Shown here: positions 26,352 through 34,399 of the stretch, piece after piece
Layout: each line of letters starts with the position of its first letter
How positions within the stretch are numbered: position 1 is the first letter of the stretch
DNA from: Paenibacillus tundrae
Lineage (GTDB): Bacteria; Bacillota; Bacilli; Paenibacillales; Paenibacillaceae
Direction of reading: 5' to 3'
Assembly (NCBI RefSeq): GCF_036884255.1
Contig: NZ_CP145605.1
Span: forward strand, 5,889,001-5,953,000
Length of the DNA: 64,000 nt
Notes under the pieces: generated by a model
The model's input: the letters and a program-made list of their open reading frames with translations, nothing else
The model's database searches: none
What the model was told of the DNA's origin: nothing
Program-made: the position numbers and the translations under genes

Positions 26352-27811
26352 GTTACCATCTCCTTCATGAGTTGATTTACAGCCATACGCGCACCCTGCA
26401 TCACGATCGGCACTCCGCCACCTGGATGTACTGATGCTCCCGCAGCATATAGTCCCTTAATTGCAGGAAACGGCTTAGGTTGTGGTCGATATACCCCGGA
26501 TTGAAACAGAACCGGCGCAATACCGAAGCTTCCACCGCCATATAGTCCATCGCGCTCTGCATCTGCTGGTGTTCTTACTTTTTTCCATTGGATCGCAGCA
26601 CGCAGTCCCGGGAACCCACGTTGTTCTGCTTCTTCAAGCACACGCTCTACGAGCAGCTCACCTTCCTGTGACCAATCCACGCCTTCCGCATCCGGTACTG
26701 GAATGAGGAAATACAATACGCTCTGGCCTGGAGGTGCAGCCGTCTCATCTAATGCAGCCGGGTTAAACACGTAAAATGAGGACTTATCTGGAATTCGGCG
26801 TCGCTCGAACACTTCACGTAAACTCCCATCAAGGCTTGGAGGTAAGAAAAATTGATGTGTCGTAGCATCCTCCCATTTTTTGTCTACTCCTAGATAGATT
26901 AACACACATCCAGAAGAAGGACGATACGGCTTGCGTTTGCGCGGTGCTTCAGGGATCTCTCCAAGTAAACTGGATAAGTGAGGAAAGTCGCCATTGTAGA
27001 TCACAGCGTCCATAGGCTCGAAGCCGTCTACAGTTTCAATTCCTTCACATTTTCCTTGGTTAATCTGGAGTCCGGTCACTTCGGTGTTCAATACAACGCG
27101 TCCACCGCGCGCAATCAGTTCCTTTTCCAATATACCTGGCAGTGCGGCATAACCGCCTTTGACCATCCATATTCCATATTCATGCTCCGCATAAGGTAAC
27201 AACGAATAGATCCCAGGTGTCCCGAACGGTGACCCGCCAATGTATAGGCTTTGTAGCGAATACGCGTCGAGCAATTCTTCGTGTTCAAAATAATCGCCAA
27301 CAGCCCTCCGCACACTTTTGTGTGCACGCAGTCTGCCCATGAGCGACATGAGGGACGGCGTGAAGAAATCTCTTTTCCGAGGAAAAGCTCGCTCTAGAAA
27401 TGCTGCACGTCCTGCCGGAAAGAGTGTATCCATATCCGTCATGAATCGATTAAATCCTTTACTCTCACCAGGGAACAGGCGCTCAATCTCTTCTGCCTGA
27501 AGTGAACGGCTGGTCATTTTGGTCATGACTCGACCACTGCTGTAATGAACCTTGTACAGGGGGTCACAGCGTAACAACTCCACCTTGGAACGATCTACAC
27601 CCGCTTCTTCCAAAATACCTAATAACATCTCTGGTAGAAGTACAATGGTTGGTCCTTGATCGATCCGATATTCTCCCTCTTGTTCGAATCCTATACGTCC
27701 ACCAACACGTGAACCTCGCTCATATACCGTAACATCCCAACCTTGGCGATTCAGCAATAACGCTGACGTTAATCCTCCAATGCCTGCACCTATAATCGCC
27801 GCGCGCTTCAT
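26348..27811 (-). CDS. Carotenoid desaturase-family oxidase (CrtNc-like)
   Basis: 487 residues. FAD motif AAIIGAGIGGLTSALLLNRQGW, RIDQGPTIVLLPEML and the C-terminal GLYAAGASVHPGGGVPIVMQGARM. One of three desaturase paralogues in the operon and the most divergent in its C-terminal signature. In Bacillus C30 pathways a third copy (CrtNc) is linked to formation of the carboxylic acid end group; that assignment here is inference. ATG 27811 has GGAGG 6 nt upstream and overlaps the crtN stop (ATGA). Confidence 0.83.
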   Translation of the reverse strand: MKRAAIIGAGIGGLTSALLLNRQGWDVTVYERGSRVGGRIGFEQEGEYRIDQGPTIVLLPEMLLGILEEAGVDRSKVELLRCDPLYKVHYSSGRVMTKMTSRSLQAEEIERLFPGESKGFNRFMTDMDTLFPAGRAAFLERAFPRKRDFFTPSLMSLMGRLRAHKSVRRAVGDYFEHEELLDAYSLQSLYIGGSPFGTPGIYSLLPYAEHEYGIWMVKGGYAALPGILEKELIARGGRVVLNTEVTGLQINQGKCEGIETVDGFEPMDAVIYNGDFPHLSSLLGEIPEAPRKRKPYRPSSGCVLIYLGVDKKWEDATTHQFFLPPSLDGSLREVFERRRIPDKSSFYVFNPAALDETAAPPGQSVLYFLIPVPDAEGVDWSQEGELLVERVLEEAEQRGFPGLRAAIQWKKVRTPADAERDGLYGGGSFGIAPVLFQSGVYRPQPKPFPAIKGLYAAGASVHPGGGVPIVMQGARMAVNQLMKEMVT

Positions 27812-29358
27812 GAATGACCTCCAGCTTCTGCCGACTGTTGTACATAAGGAGTTGGGCGGGACTGTGTTCGTGCATCTTCTTCTTGAATAAGTCTCACGCT
27901 AATTCGTGCGGATTCAAAAATCGTAGGCAATCCGCTACCCGGATGCGTCCCACCACCAACGAGCCACACTTGCTTCAGCTCTTCGAATTGATTATGTGGT
28001 CGCAGATACATCATTTGACCAAGATTATGAGCCATATTAAACGTTGCTCCGTTGTATACATCCAGTTCATTTGCCCAATCAAGCGGCGTAAACATCATCG
28101 ATTCTTCAATGCGACTACGAATGTCTGCCAGCTGAGGAATCGCCTCCATCTTCTTCATCAATGCTTCGCGAACGTTCTCCCGTTCCTTCTCCCAATCAAT
28201 GTCTCCGGTAAGGTTCGGAGTGGGCATAAGAACATAAATTGCAGATTTTCCTGCAGGAGCTAGCGTCGAATCCAGCTTAGAGGGGTTATGAATATATAGA
28301 GATGGATCAGCGGACAACACTTTGTGCTTCGTAATCTCGTCTACGTTAACTCGGTAATCGTCAGGGAAGTACACGGAGTGATGTGGCAGATCGATCTCGC
28401 CATCTACACCGAGATACAGCATCGCTGTAGAACAGGAGTACTTTTTCTGTTTCATCTTCTCAGGTGTATATTTCTTAAGAACGCCTGGCTCGAACAGATT
28501 CGTTACGGCATGTGCGAAGTCTGCATTCACAACAACATGATCTGCTTCAATGCGTTCACCGTTCTCAAGCAATACACCTTCTGCACGACCATTGCGGACA
28601 ATGACCTGATCTACGGGGCAGGATGTATGTATTCTTCCGCCGAACTCTGTGATCACATCAGCCATTGCATGGAACACACGGTTCACACCACCAATTGGAT
28701 GATACAGTCCATACTGATGCTCTATAAACGATAAAATGGTGAATGTGCCCGGACAATCCCAGGCAGACATGCCCAAGTATTTGGATTGAAAAGTAAACGC
28801 CCAACGAAGTCGCTCATCTGTAAAGTAACGTGATAAAATCCCGTACACCGTATTATTGATATCAAGCTTAGGAAGAGCTGTTATCGCGTCTTTGCGCAGA
28901 TAGTCCGTTAACTTACCAAAGGGTCTACGAAGTAATGGCATTACTTTACCGAATTTCACTTCTTCATCTTGCATGAACCGATGATAGTTATCTTCATTAC
29001 CGGGAAAAAGTTCCTTAATCTGCGCGGCTGTTTGCTCGCGATCCCGAGAAGGCGTGAATACCTTATCACCAAAGTTCAGTGCATATAGCGGTGTCAGTTC
29101 CTTCATGTCTACATAATCGGATAGCTTGCGTCCAACGACATCGAACATTTCTTCAAGCAATTGGGGCATCATCAGAAACGTTGCACCTCGGTCAAACTTA
29201 TATTCGCCGAGTTCGAGTCTGGCAGAGCGTCCACCAATTACGGGTTGTTTCTCATAAACATCCACTTCGTATCCTTGACCGGATAACAACATGGCTGCTG
29301 CAAGCCCCCCTGGGCCTGCGCCAATAACAGCGGCACGTTTACGTTGCTGATTGGGCAT
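27808..29358 (-). CDS. crtN: Diapophytoene/phytoene desaturase (CrtN/CrtI family)
   Basis: 516 residues from ATG 29358 (AGGTGAG 7 nt before it; a GTG at 29370 lies inside that site). FAD-binding AAVIGAGPGGLAAAMLLSGQGY, KFDRGATFLMMPQLLEEMF and the C-terminal QVWLVGGGTHPGSGLPTIFESARIS, which is the full CrtI/CrtN signature. Being first in the operon and closest to classical desaturases, it most likely introduces the backbone double bonds. A promoter and putative CarH operator lie upstream at 29459-29496. Confidence 0.9.
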   Translation of the reverse strand: MPNQQRKRAAVIGAGPGGLAAAMLLSGQGYEVDVYEKQPVIGGRSARLELGEYKFDRGATFLMMPQLLEEMFDVVGRKLSDYVDMKELTPLYALNFGDKVFTPSRDREQTAAQIKELFPGNEDNYHRFMQDEEVKFGKVMPLLRRPFGKLTDYLRKDAITALPKLDINNTVYGILSRYFTDERLRWAFTFQSKYLGMSAWDCPGTFTILSFIEHQYGLYHPIGGVNRVFHAMADVITEFGGRIHTSCPVDQVIVRNGRAEGVLLENGERIEADHVVVNADFAHAVTNLFEPGVLKKYTPEKMKQKKYSCSTAMLYLGVDGEIDLPHHSVYFPDDYRVNVDEITKHKVLSADPSLYIHNPSKLDSTLAPAGKSAIYVLMPTPNLTGDIDWEKERENVREALMKKMEAIPQLADIRSRIEESMMFTPLDWANELDVYNGATFNMAHNLGQMMYLRPHNQFEELKQVWLVGGGTHPGSGLPTIFESARISVRLIQEEDARTQSRPTPYVQQSAEAGGHS

Positions 29359-29458
29359 TAAGCCACTCACCTTTCTTATCTCGCTACTCTATTCTTATAG
29401 CTTCTAACCTACTATTAAACCATTCAACAACATTCTAAGCGGATAAAACATCAAACGT

Positions 29459-29496
29459 TATACAAATATAATACAAATATTATACGACCTTGTAAA
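29459..29496 (-). promoter_or_regulatory. crt operon promoter with putative CarH operator
   Basis: Minus strand: -35 TTTACA (29491-29496), 17-nt spacer, -10 TATTAT (29468-29473). The -10 lies inside the AT-rich block 29459-29485 (TACAAATATAATACA then TATTATAC), which matches 30738-30764 upstream of carH. Overlap with -10 fits repression by blocking polymerase. Confidence 0.65.
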
Positions 29497-29545
29497 CTGT
29501 ACATTCTGTACTTCCTGTTCAATGCACATAACATCGGATTAAATG

Positions 29546-29585
29546 CAAAAAAACACCCTTACCGCAATTGCGTTCAAGGATGCTT
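29546..29585 (-). terminator. Terminator after carH
   Basis: Minus strand: GCATCCTT...AAGGGTG outer stem around a CGCAATTGCG palindrome, then seven T. Confidence 0.7.
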
Positions 29586-29694
29586 ATCATCAAGCTTATT
29601 TAGGCAAAGTTGATACATATGACGCAAACCCACATAACTTGACCGTTTGAGCCATACATTAAACCTGTCCATTACACCATGTCGCTCGACTAAG

Positions 29695-30627
29695 TTAATA
29701 TTGTGAGCCTGGTGGCATGTCTACCAAGTACTCCCGTTCTAACCAACCTTGCCATTCGGAGGAATGCTCCGGCATAATCCAGTCGGGATAGGTTGCATGT
29801 TCGGCATGCTCATACCCTTTTCCTCCAAGGACAAAGCGCATATGCGGGAATTCATCTTTAATTCGACTCACCAATTGATCACAACGCTCCATCAATCCTG
29901 GGCTCGTGATGGAGAGACAGACCAGCTTGATCTTCTGCTCACGAATAATTGGAAAGATGCCCTCTTCCGGCGTATTAGCTCCAAGGTACAGCACCTCAGC
30001 TCCATTTTTACGCATAAACAGAGAGAATAGCAGCAAACCTACCTGATGATGTTCCCCTTCTGGGCACAACGCTAGGACTTTGGGTAAGTGCGGATAGATC
30101 GGGAACAGATGGAAAAACTGATAAAACCGCTGTGAAATCAGTTGGGTCATGAAATGCTCCTGTGCTACAGAGGCTCTTCCCTGCTCCCAAGCATCTCCAA
30201 CCCGAACTAGAATGGGCACAAGTACATGATAGAACATTGAATCGTATCCATACATTGTAAAGCCAAAATCAATCAGACCGTTGGCTCGTTCACCCTGGAA
30301 TTGGTATAGGGAGTCGTAAATTTGATCCGCAATCCGTTGATACGATTCTTCCATAGTGGGAACAGGAGTCGTACTCGGGGTGGGAATGAACGCTTCTGCT
30401 GGCTTGGCTTTGTTTGCCTTCAACATCCGCACTGCTTCTGAAATATTGGTCTGATGTTGCTCAACCTGCTGTTTTAACCAGCGCAGATCTTCAACATTTT
30501 CATCCGTATACAACCGATAACCCGATTCCGTTCGCTCAGGAGTGACCGCGCTGTAACGATTTTCCCAAGCTCGGAGCGTTACCGTTGGAATGTCCAGCAT
30601 GGCAGCGACCTGTTTGATGGAATACAC
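29695..30627 (-). CDS. carH: CarH/LitR-like B12-dependent MerR-family photoreceptor repressor
   Basis: 310 residues from GTG 30627 (GGGG 6 nt upstream; gives the standard MerR start YSIKQVAAML). A longer form from 30708 cannot be excluded. Domains: MerR winged helix (about 1-70, VTLRAWENRY), Pro/Thr-rich linker, four-helix bundle with the light-sensing W-x9-EH motif (Trp147, Glu157, His158), and a cobalamin-binding Rossmann domain with E-x-H-x-x-G (lower ligand His194). In the CarH family adenosylcobalamin drives tetramerisation and DNA binding in the dark; light breaks the Co-C bond and frees the promoter, switching on carotenoid genes. Next to the crt operon this is the expected role. The residue after Trp147 is Glu, where Thermus CarH has His132, the upper ligand after photolysis. 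Confidence 0.9.
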   Translation of the reverse strand: MYSIKQVAAMLDIPTVTLRAWENRYSAVTPERTESGYRLYTDENVEDLRWLKQQVEQHQTNISEAVRMLKANKAKPAEAFIPTPSTTPVPTMEESYQRIADQIYDSLYQFQGERANGLIDFGFTMYGYDSMFYHVLVPILVRVGDAWEQGRASVAQEHFMTQLISQRFYQFFHLFPIYPHLPKVLALCPEGEHHQVGLLLFSLFMRKNGAEVLYLGANTPEEGIFPIIREQKIKLVCLSITSPGLMERCDQLVSRIKDEFPHMRFVLGGKGYEHAEHATYPDWIMPEHSSEWQGWLEREYLVDMPPGSQY

Positions 30628-30891
30628 TTTAGTCCCCACTCTCTTTCTTGAAATATCCAATAAAACATACTCTGAAATGCTTGCCATAGCCTTTTCTGCC
30701 AGGTTCACATTACGAGATTATATGAAATTTAAAACATTCTACAAAAATAATACACTCATTATACACAACAGCTACACCCCTGTCGATTCATCAAGACAAT
30801 TTAGTAGCATCTGGCTTGTCCAATTTCTCTTCTATACCCAGTCCTGTGCGTCAACATTCATTCCAACGTGGTAATAGTAGTCAGCTAATTT
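30628..30891. promoter_or_regulatory. carH promoter with putative CarH operator
   Basis: Minus strand: -35 TTGTAG (30739-30744), 16-nt spacer, -10 TATAAT (30717-30722). The block 30738-30764 (TACAAAAATAATACA then CATTATAC) overlaps and extends upstream of the -35 and matches the crt site, suggesting autoregulation. The rest of the interval leads to the divergent PLD gene. Confidence 0.62.
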
Positions 30892-30906
30892 ATGAAAGGG
30901 GGTCAT

Positions 30907-32409
30907 TGCTTGTTTGCTTCTCGCCACACATCAACCAAATCCAAGGCATCAGGACGCCGCTTCCCATACATACGCGCAGCGCTAGGTCTGCTTATTCTAT
31001 GGCTCATCGCAGTCATGCTCTATCAGACGTATAAACCGCTGCCCCCAGGCATTTCCTATGAAAGTCCGGAGTATCGCACGGATCAAGTGCAGTTTCTTCA
31101 CGATCTGACGTACCCTTCCGAAGATGGACTAATGGAACATGAGCAGCAGATTTACCAACGTATGCTGCAGGTCGTTGAAGATGCTGAACAATTCGTGCTC
31201 GTAGATATGTTCTTATTTAATGATTATCAGCACGAAGGGCAACGATTCCCGCCGATCAGTGCAGAATTCACGGATGCGATGATAGCCAAAAAGAACCAAC
31301 ATCCGGATATGGACATCTGGTTTATTACCGACGAAGTAAATACGAACTATAATTCAGCGCCCAACCCGCTATTTCAACAAATGAAACAAGCGGGAATACA
31401 CGTGGTCATCACCAATGTTGATCCACTCCGCGACTCTACGCCGGTCTACTCGGCAGTGTGGCGGACCTTCTTCCAATGGTTCGGACAGTCCGGCAAAGGC
31501 TGGATTCCCAACCTAATGGCAAGTGACGGCCCAGATGTTACCTTGCGATCTTACTTAAAATTATTAAATGTAAAAGCCAATCATCGCAAAGTGGTCGTCA
31601 GTGAGAAAACAGCCATTGTTTCCTCAGGCAATATCCATGACGCGAGCGCCTATCATTCCAACATTGCCTTTGAAGTCTCTGGCCCAATCATTAAGGATAT
31701 CCTCCGCTCAGAACAGGCGGTATTAGACATTTCTGGGGGTGGCACTGTGCCCGTATATTCTCCCTCTGCCAACGATTCGACCGCTACTTCGAGCACGAAC
31801 TCGAACGAGGGTGACCTGCGTATCCGCTACTTAACCGAAGGCAAAGTAAATGATGCAACCTTGCAGGAGATTAACGCAGCCGAAAAGGGTGACGTGTTAT
31901 GGATGGGCATGTTCTACATTGCCTCACCTAAAGTGCTGGATGCGCTGCTCGCAGCGGCAGAGCGCGGAACAGAAATTCGGCTTATACTTGATCCAAACGA
32001 GAATGCATTTGGTCAGGAGAAGATCGGCATTCCGAATCGGCCTGTAGCTGCTGAGCTACATGGCAAGTCAGACGGCAAAATCCAGATTCGTTGGTATAAC
32101 ACAACCAAGGAACAATATCATACCAAGATGATGTATATCGCCAAAGCAACCGGTGATCACATTGTTCTTGGCGGGTCGACCAATTTTACACCGCGGAACT
32201 TGAATGATTACAATTTAGAAAACGATCTTTGGGTTGCTGCCCCTCCAGATAATGAATTCACTCAAAATGTTGCGAATTATTTTGATCGCATTTGGAATAA
32301 TGATGATGCGGAGTTTACGTTGGATCTTGATGAATTTCAGGAGAAAACAACGTTCTTGAAAGGAATTTTGTATAAGCTTCAACTCATCTTGGGCTTTACG
32401 ACCTTTTGA
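30907..32409 (+). CDS. Phospholipase D-family protein, probable minor cardiolipin synthase (ClsB/YwjE-like)
   Basis: 500 residues. N-terminal membrane helix (AALGLLILWLIAVMLY), then two PLD half-domains: NHRKVVVSEK...SSGN near residue 230 and YHTKMMYIAK...GGSTNFTPRN near 400. Both HxK pairs are present, but the Asp of the classical HKD is Glu in the first and absent in the second, as I recall for YwjE-type proteins. Likely makes cardiolipin or hydrolyses phospholipids at the outer membrane face. TTG 30907 is favoured (GGGGG 7 nt upstream); ATG 30892 would place that site inside the gene. A strong terminator follows. Confidence 0.8.
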   Translation, partial: CLFASRHTSTKSKASGRRFPYIRAALGLLILWLIAVMLYQTYKPLPPGISYESPEYRTDQVQFLHDLTYPSEDGLMEHEQQIYQRMLQVVEDAEQFVLVDMFLFNDYQHEGQRFPPISAEFTDAMIAKKNQHPDMDIWFITDEVNTNYNSAPNPLFQQMKQAGIHVVITNVDPLRDSTPVYSAVWRTFFQWFGQSGKGWIPNLMASDGPDVTLRSYLKLLNVKANHRKVVVSEKTAIVSSGNIHDASAYHSNIAFEVSGPIIKDILRSEQAVLDISGGGTVPVYSPSANDSTATSSTNSNEGDLRIRYLTEGKVNDATLQEINAAEKGDVLWMGMFYIASPKVLDALLAAAERGTEIRLILDPNENAFGQEKIGIPNRPVAAELHGKSDGKIQIRWYNTTKEQYHTKMMYIAKATGDHIVLGGSTNFTPRNLNDYNLENDLWVAAPPDNEFTQNVANYFDRIWNNDDAEFTLDLDEFQEKTTFLKGILYKLQLILGFTTF

Positions 32410-32457
32410 CTCCTTTCCCAGAGGGATGGTGAGTTCAATCTAATACAGCTATCCTTG

Positions 32458-32490
32458 ATCCGCCTGCGCGCTATCGTGCAGGCGGATTTT
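32458..32490 (+). terminator. Terminator after the PLD gene
   Basis: Perfect 10-bp stem ATCCGCCTGC/GCAGGCGGAT, 10-nt loop, TTTT. Confidence 0.9.
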
Positions 32491-32530
32491 GATATCTTGA
32501 CACGGGATGTAAAATGTGAAAATATAATTA

Positions 32531-32546
32531 CCTAACGCCCGTTAGG
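32531..32546. promoter_or_regulatory. TetR operator palindrome
   Basis: CCTAACG-CC-CGTTAGG, a perfect inverted repeat just after a TATAAT (32523-32528) and 11 nt before the tetR start. A TTGACA lies at 32497-32502, with a long 20-nt spacer. Position fits autorepression of tetR and the exporter. Confidence 0.75.
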
Positions 32547-32557
32547 AAGGTGATACT

Positions 32558-33181
32558 ATGACTGCACATTCGATTCGGGATGCCGCGCTTTTTCATTTTG
32601 CTAGAGATGGATATGAAGGAGCATCACTGAGAGCCATCGCAGATGAAGTCGGGATTAAGAAACCGTCGATATATGCACATTTTAGCAACAAGGATGACTT
32701 ATTTTTGCACACCCTGGCCTTTGCATTTCAGGAGGTACGGCGGCACACACTCGAATATTTCCGTGACCATGCGGATATACCACTAGAGCAACGGCTTAAG
32801 GGTTTACTATTCTGGTTTGAGGAAGAGTACCATGCCCATGCATCTGCACGTTTTATGTTACGCAATTGTTATTATCCACCACTGAATCTCTATAGCGAAG
32901 TGATGGATCTTGTGTATCCGTTTCTAGATGGTATGGAACGCGCATTGATCCGGCTATTCGAGCGTGCAATACGTCATGGAGAACTACCGCCTGTTCCAGC
33001 AGAACAAGCAGCTATTGCGTTTATGACGTTCCTGGACGGTATTACGGTGGAGATTATTTATGGAAGCTCACGTCGATACAAACGACGCCTTGAAGCATCC
33101 TGGCCTGTCTTTTGGCATGGCATACATCATATGAACGAAGAAGCACGAGCTATCGCGCTGGAAGGAGATTCACCATCATGA
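32558..33181 (+). CDS. TetR-family regulator of the SMR exporter pair
   Basis: 207 residues. N-terminal HTH (GYEGASLRAIADEVGIKKPSIYAHFSNKDDLF) and a helical ligand domain. ATG 32558 lies 7-8 nt after AGGAAGG, which overlaps the operator half-site. The stop overlaps the first SMR gene (ATGA), so regulator and pump form one operon. By analogy, an exported cation or related compound would release the repressor. Confidence 0.9.
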   Translation: MTAHSIRDAALFHFARDGYEGASLRAIADEVGIKKPSIYAHFSNKDDLFLHTLAFAFQEVRRHTLEYFRDHADIPLEQRLKGLLFWFEEEYHAHASARFMLRNCYYPPLNLYSEVMDLVYPFLDGMERALIRLFERAIRHGELPPVPAEQAAIAFMTFLDGITVEIIYGSSRRYKRRLEASWPVFWHGIHHMNEEARAIALEGDSPS

Positions 33182-33519
33182 ACCGCAACTGGTTATATGT
33201 TTTTATCGGAGGAATTATAGAAATCGTATGGGTGAGCGGGCTAAAGCACGCTTCTAATGCATTAGAATGGGCGCTGACGGGGATTGCCATCGTGATTAGT
33301 TTTGGACTCATCATTGCCGCTTCCAAAAGACTGCCTGTCGGAACCGTATACGCCGTCTTCACGGGAATCGGTACAGCAGGTACCGTTCTGACGGAGATGG
33401 TAATGTTCGGCGAGGAGTTCCGTCTCGCTAAAATATTGCTGATCGGCTTACTGCTCTGTGGTGTCATTGGATTGAAACTGGTCACAGACCAACAATCCGC
33501 GAAAGAAGGTGCAGCATAA
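33178..33519 (+). CDS. ykkC: SMR-family efflux subunit, YkkC-like
   Basis: 113 residues, four membrane helices. The conserved TM1 glutamate is in GGIIEIVWVSGLKHA; the TM3 signature is LPVGTVYAVFTGIGTAGTVLTE, and the end is GVIGLKLVTD. It resembles YkkC of Bacillus, which works only as a partner of YkkD; guanidinium or quaternary ammonium export is possible. ATG 33178 has AAGGAG upstream and overlaps the tetR stop. No guanidine riboswitch fits in the short leader; control seems to be by TetR. Confidence 0.87.
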   Translation: MNRNWLYVFIGGIIEIVWVSGLKHASNALEWALTGIAIVISFGLIIAASKRLPVGTVYAVFTGIGTAGTVLTEMVMFGEEFRLAKILLIGLLLCGVIGLKLVTDQQSAKEGAA

Positions 33520-33833
33520 TGGCATGGTTAGCAATCGTCGGTGCAGGTATCTGTGAAATTTTTGGCGTCATCGGTATCAATGGTGCTTCCTCCAAAAAGG
33601 GCTGGCCTTATATCGTGCTGATGTTGGTTTCATTTGTATTCAGCTTCTCGCTTCTGTCCTACGCAATGACCTCAATTCCTATGGGTACAGCCTACGCTGT
33701 GTGGACAGGAATCGGTACAGTAGGCAGCACGTTGACAGGCATGTTCCTGTTCGGTGAACGTAAAGAAGCGAAGCGACTCCTATTTATTGCGATGATTCTG
33801 GTCGCAGCGGTTGGTTTGAAATTAATTACGTAG
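33519..33833 (+). CDS. ykkD: SMR-family efflux subunit, YkkD-like
   Basis: 104 residues, four helices. GAGICEIFGVIGIN (TM1 Glu), IPMGTAYAVWTGIGTVGSTLTG and AVGLKLIT. Start and previous stop share one base (TAATG). The pair likely forms an antiparallel heterodimer, each subunit with fixed orientation. Confidence 0.88.
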   Translation: MAWLAIVGAGICEIFGVIGINGASSKKGWPYIVLMLVSFVFSFSLLSYAMTSIPMGTAYAVWTGIGTVGSTLTGMFLFGERKEAKRLLFIAMILVAAVGLKLIT

Positions 33834-34035
33834 TCGGCAAGAAACAGCGATCGTATGGATCCATTTTTAATGAATTATTGAATCAATTTCGTAACTCAAC
33901 TCATTAAAACGTGTTTTATGTAACTAGATATAGACAAATTAAACCGTTTTGATCTATCTAGCCTTGATTTAATCAGCTAAAGGTATTATGAAATTGATTC
34001 TATTGTGTAAAACTTAATATTTTACGTAAAAACAT

Positions 34036-34064
34036 AGGCGACTTCATCAGGAAGTCGTCTTTTT
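34036..34064 (+). terminator. Terminator after the SMR operon
   Basis: GGCGACTTC/GAAGTCGTC stem, short loop, five T, preceded by A-rich sequence. Confidence 0.85.
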
Positions 34065-34125
34065 GAGATATGATGGAAGTAGAAGACATCATTTCATTAT
34101 TTCGGGATGAGAGGAGGCTGACTGG

Positions 34126-34266
34126 ATGAAAAAAATATGGAGACGTATCGGCGCATTCACAGGGTATACCTTCCTGATTCTATTAGCTGCGTTCTTCCTC
34201 TTCTCCCTCGTGGCAGTGATCCTACTCGCCATTTATGATTTTCAGGGTGGAACGTTACCTCATTAA
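34126..34266 (+). CDS. 46-residue single-helix membrane protein
   Basis: Basic start MKKIWRRIG, one long hydrophobic helix (about residues 10-37, FLILLAAFFLFSLVAVILLA) and a short tail YDFQGGTLPH. GAGGAGG lies 8 nt before the ATG, a strong ribosome site. No known family recognised. It lies between a terminator and a tetR gene. Confidence 0.65.
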   Translation: MKKIWRRIGAFTGYTFLILLAAFFLFSLVAVILLAIYDFQGGTLPH

Positions 34267-34340
34267 GTAGGTATCCCCCTCTTCACTTCTTCCAATTTCC
34301 TCCCATTTGAATTTAACCTTCCAGATCGTTTATACTTGTT

Positions 34341-34356
34341 TTGACCTTGAAGTCAA
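34341..34356. promoter_or_regulatory. Inverted repeat upstream of the RND-associated tetR
   Basis: TTGAC-CTTGAA-GTCAA, about 45 bases before the tetR start. A candidate operator for autorepression and control of the pump. Confidence 0.55.
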
Positions 34357-34399
34357 TCTGAGAACTCACAAGTTCCGCAACGAGGTGAATGTATCGTTA

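Larger units (their letters stand above)
29371..29694. other. crt promoter / carH terminator region
   Basis: About 320 bases holding the crt promoter-operator (29459-29496) and the carH terminator (29546-29585). No small ORF with a ribosome site was seen. Confidence 0.65.

Noticed and set aside
32490..32558. Guanidine (ykkC) riboswitch before the SMR operon
   Set aside because: Only about 70 bases lie between the previous terminator and the tetR start; the aptamer does not fit and its conserved blocks are absent.
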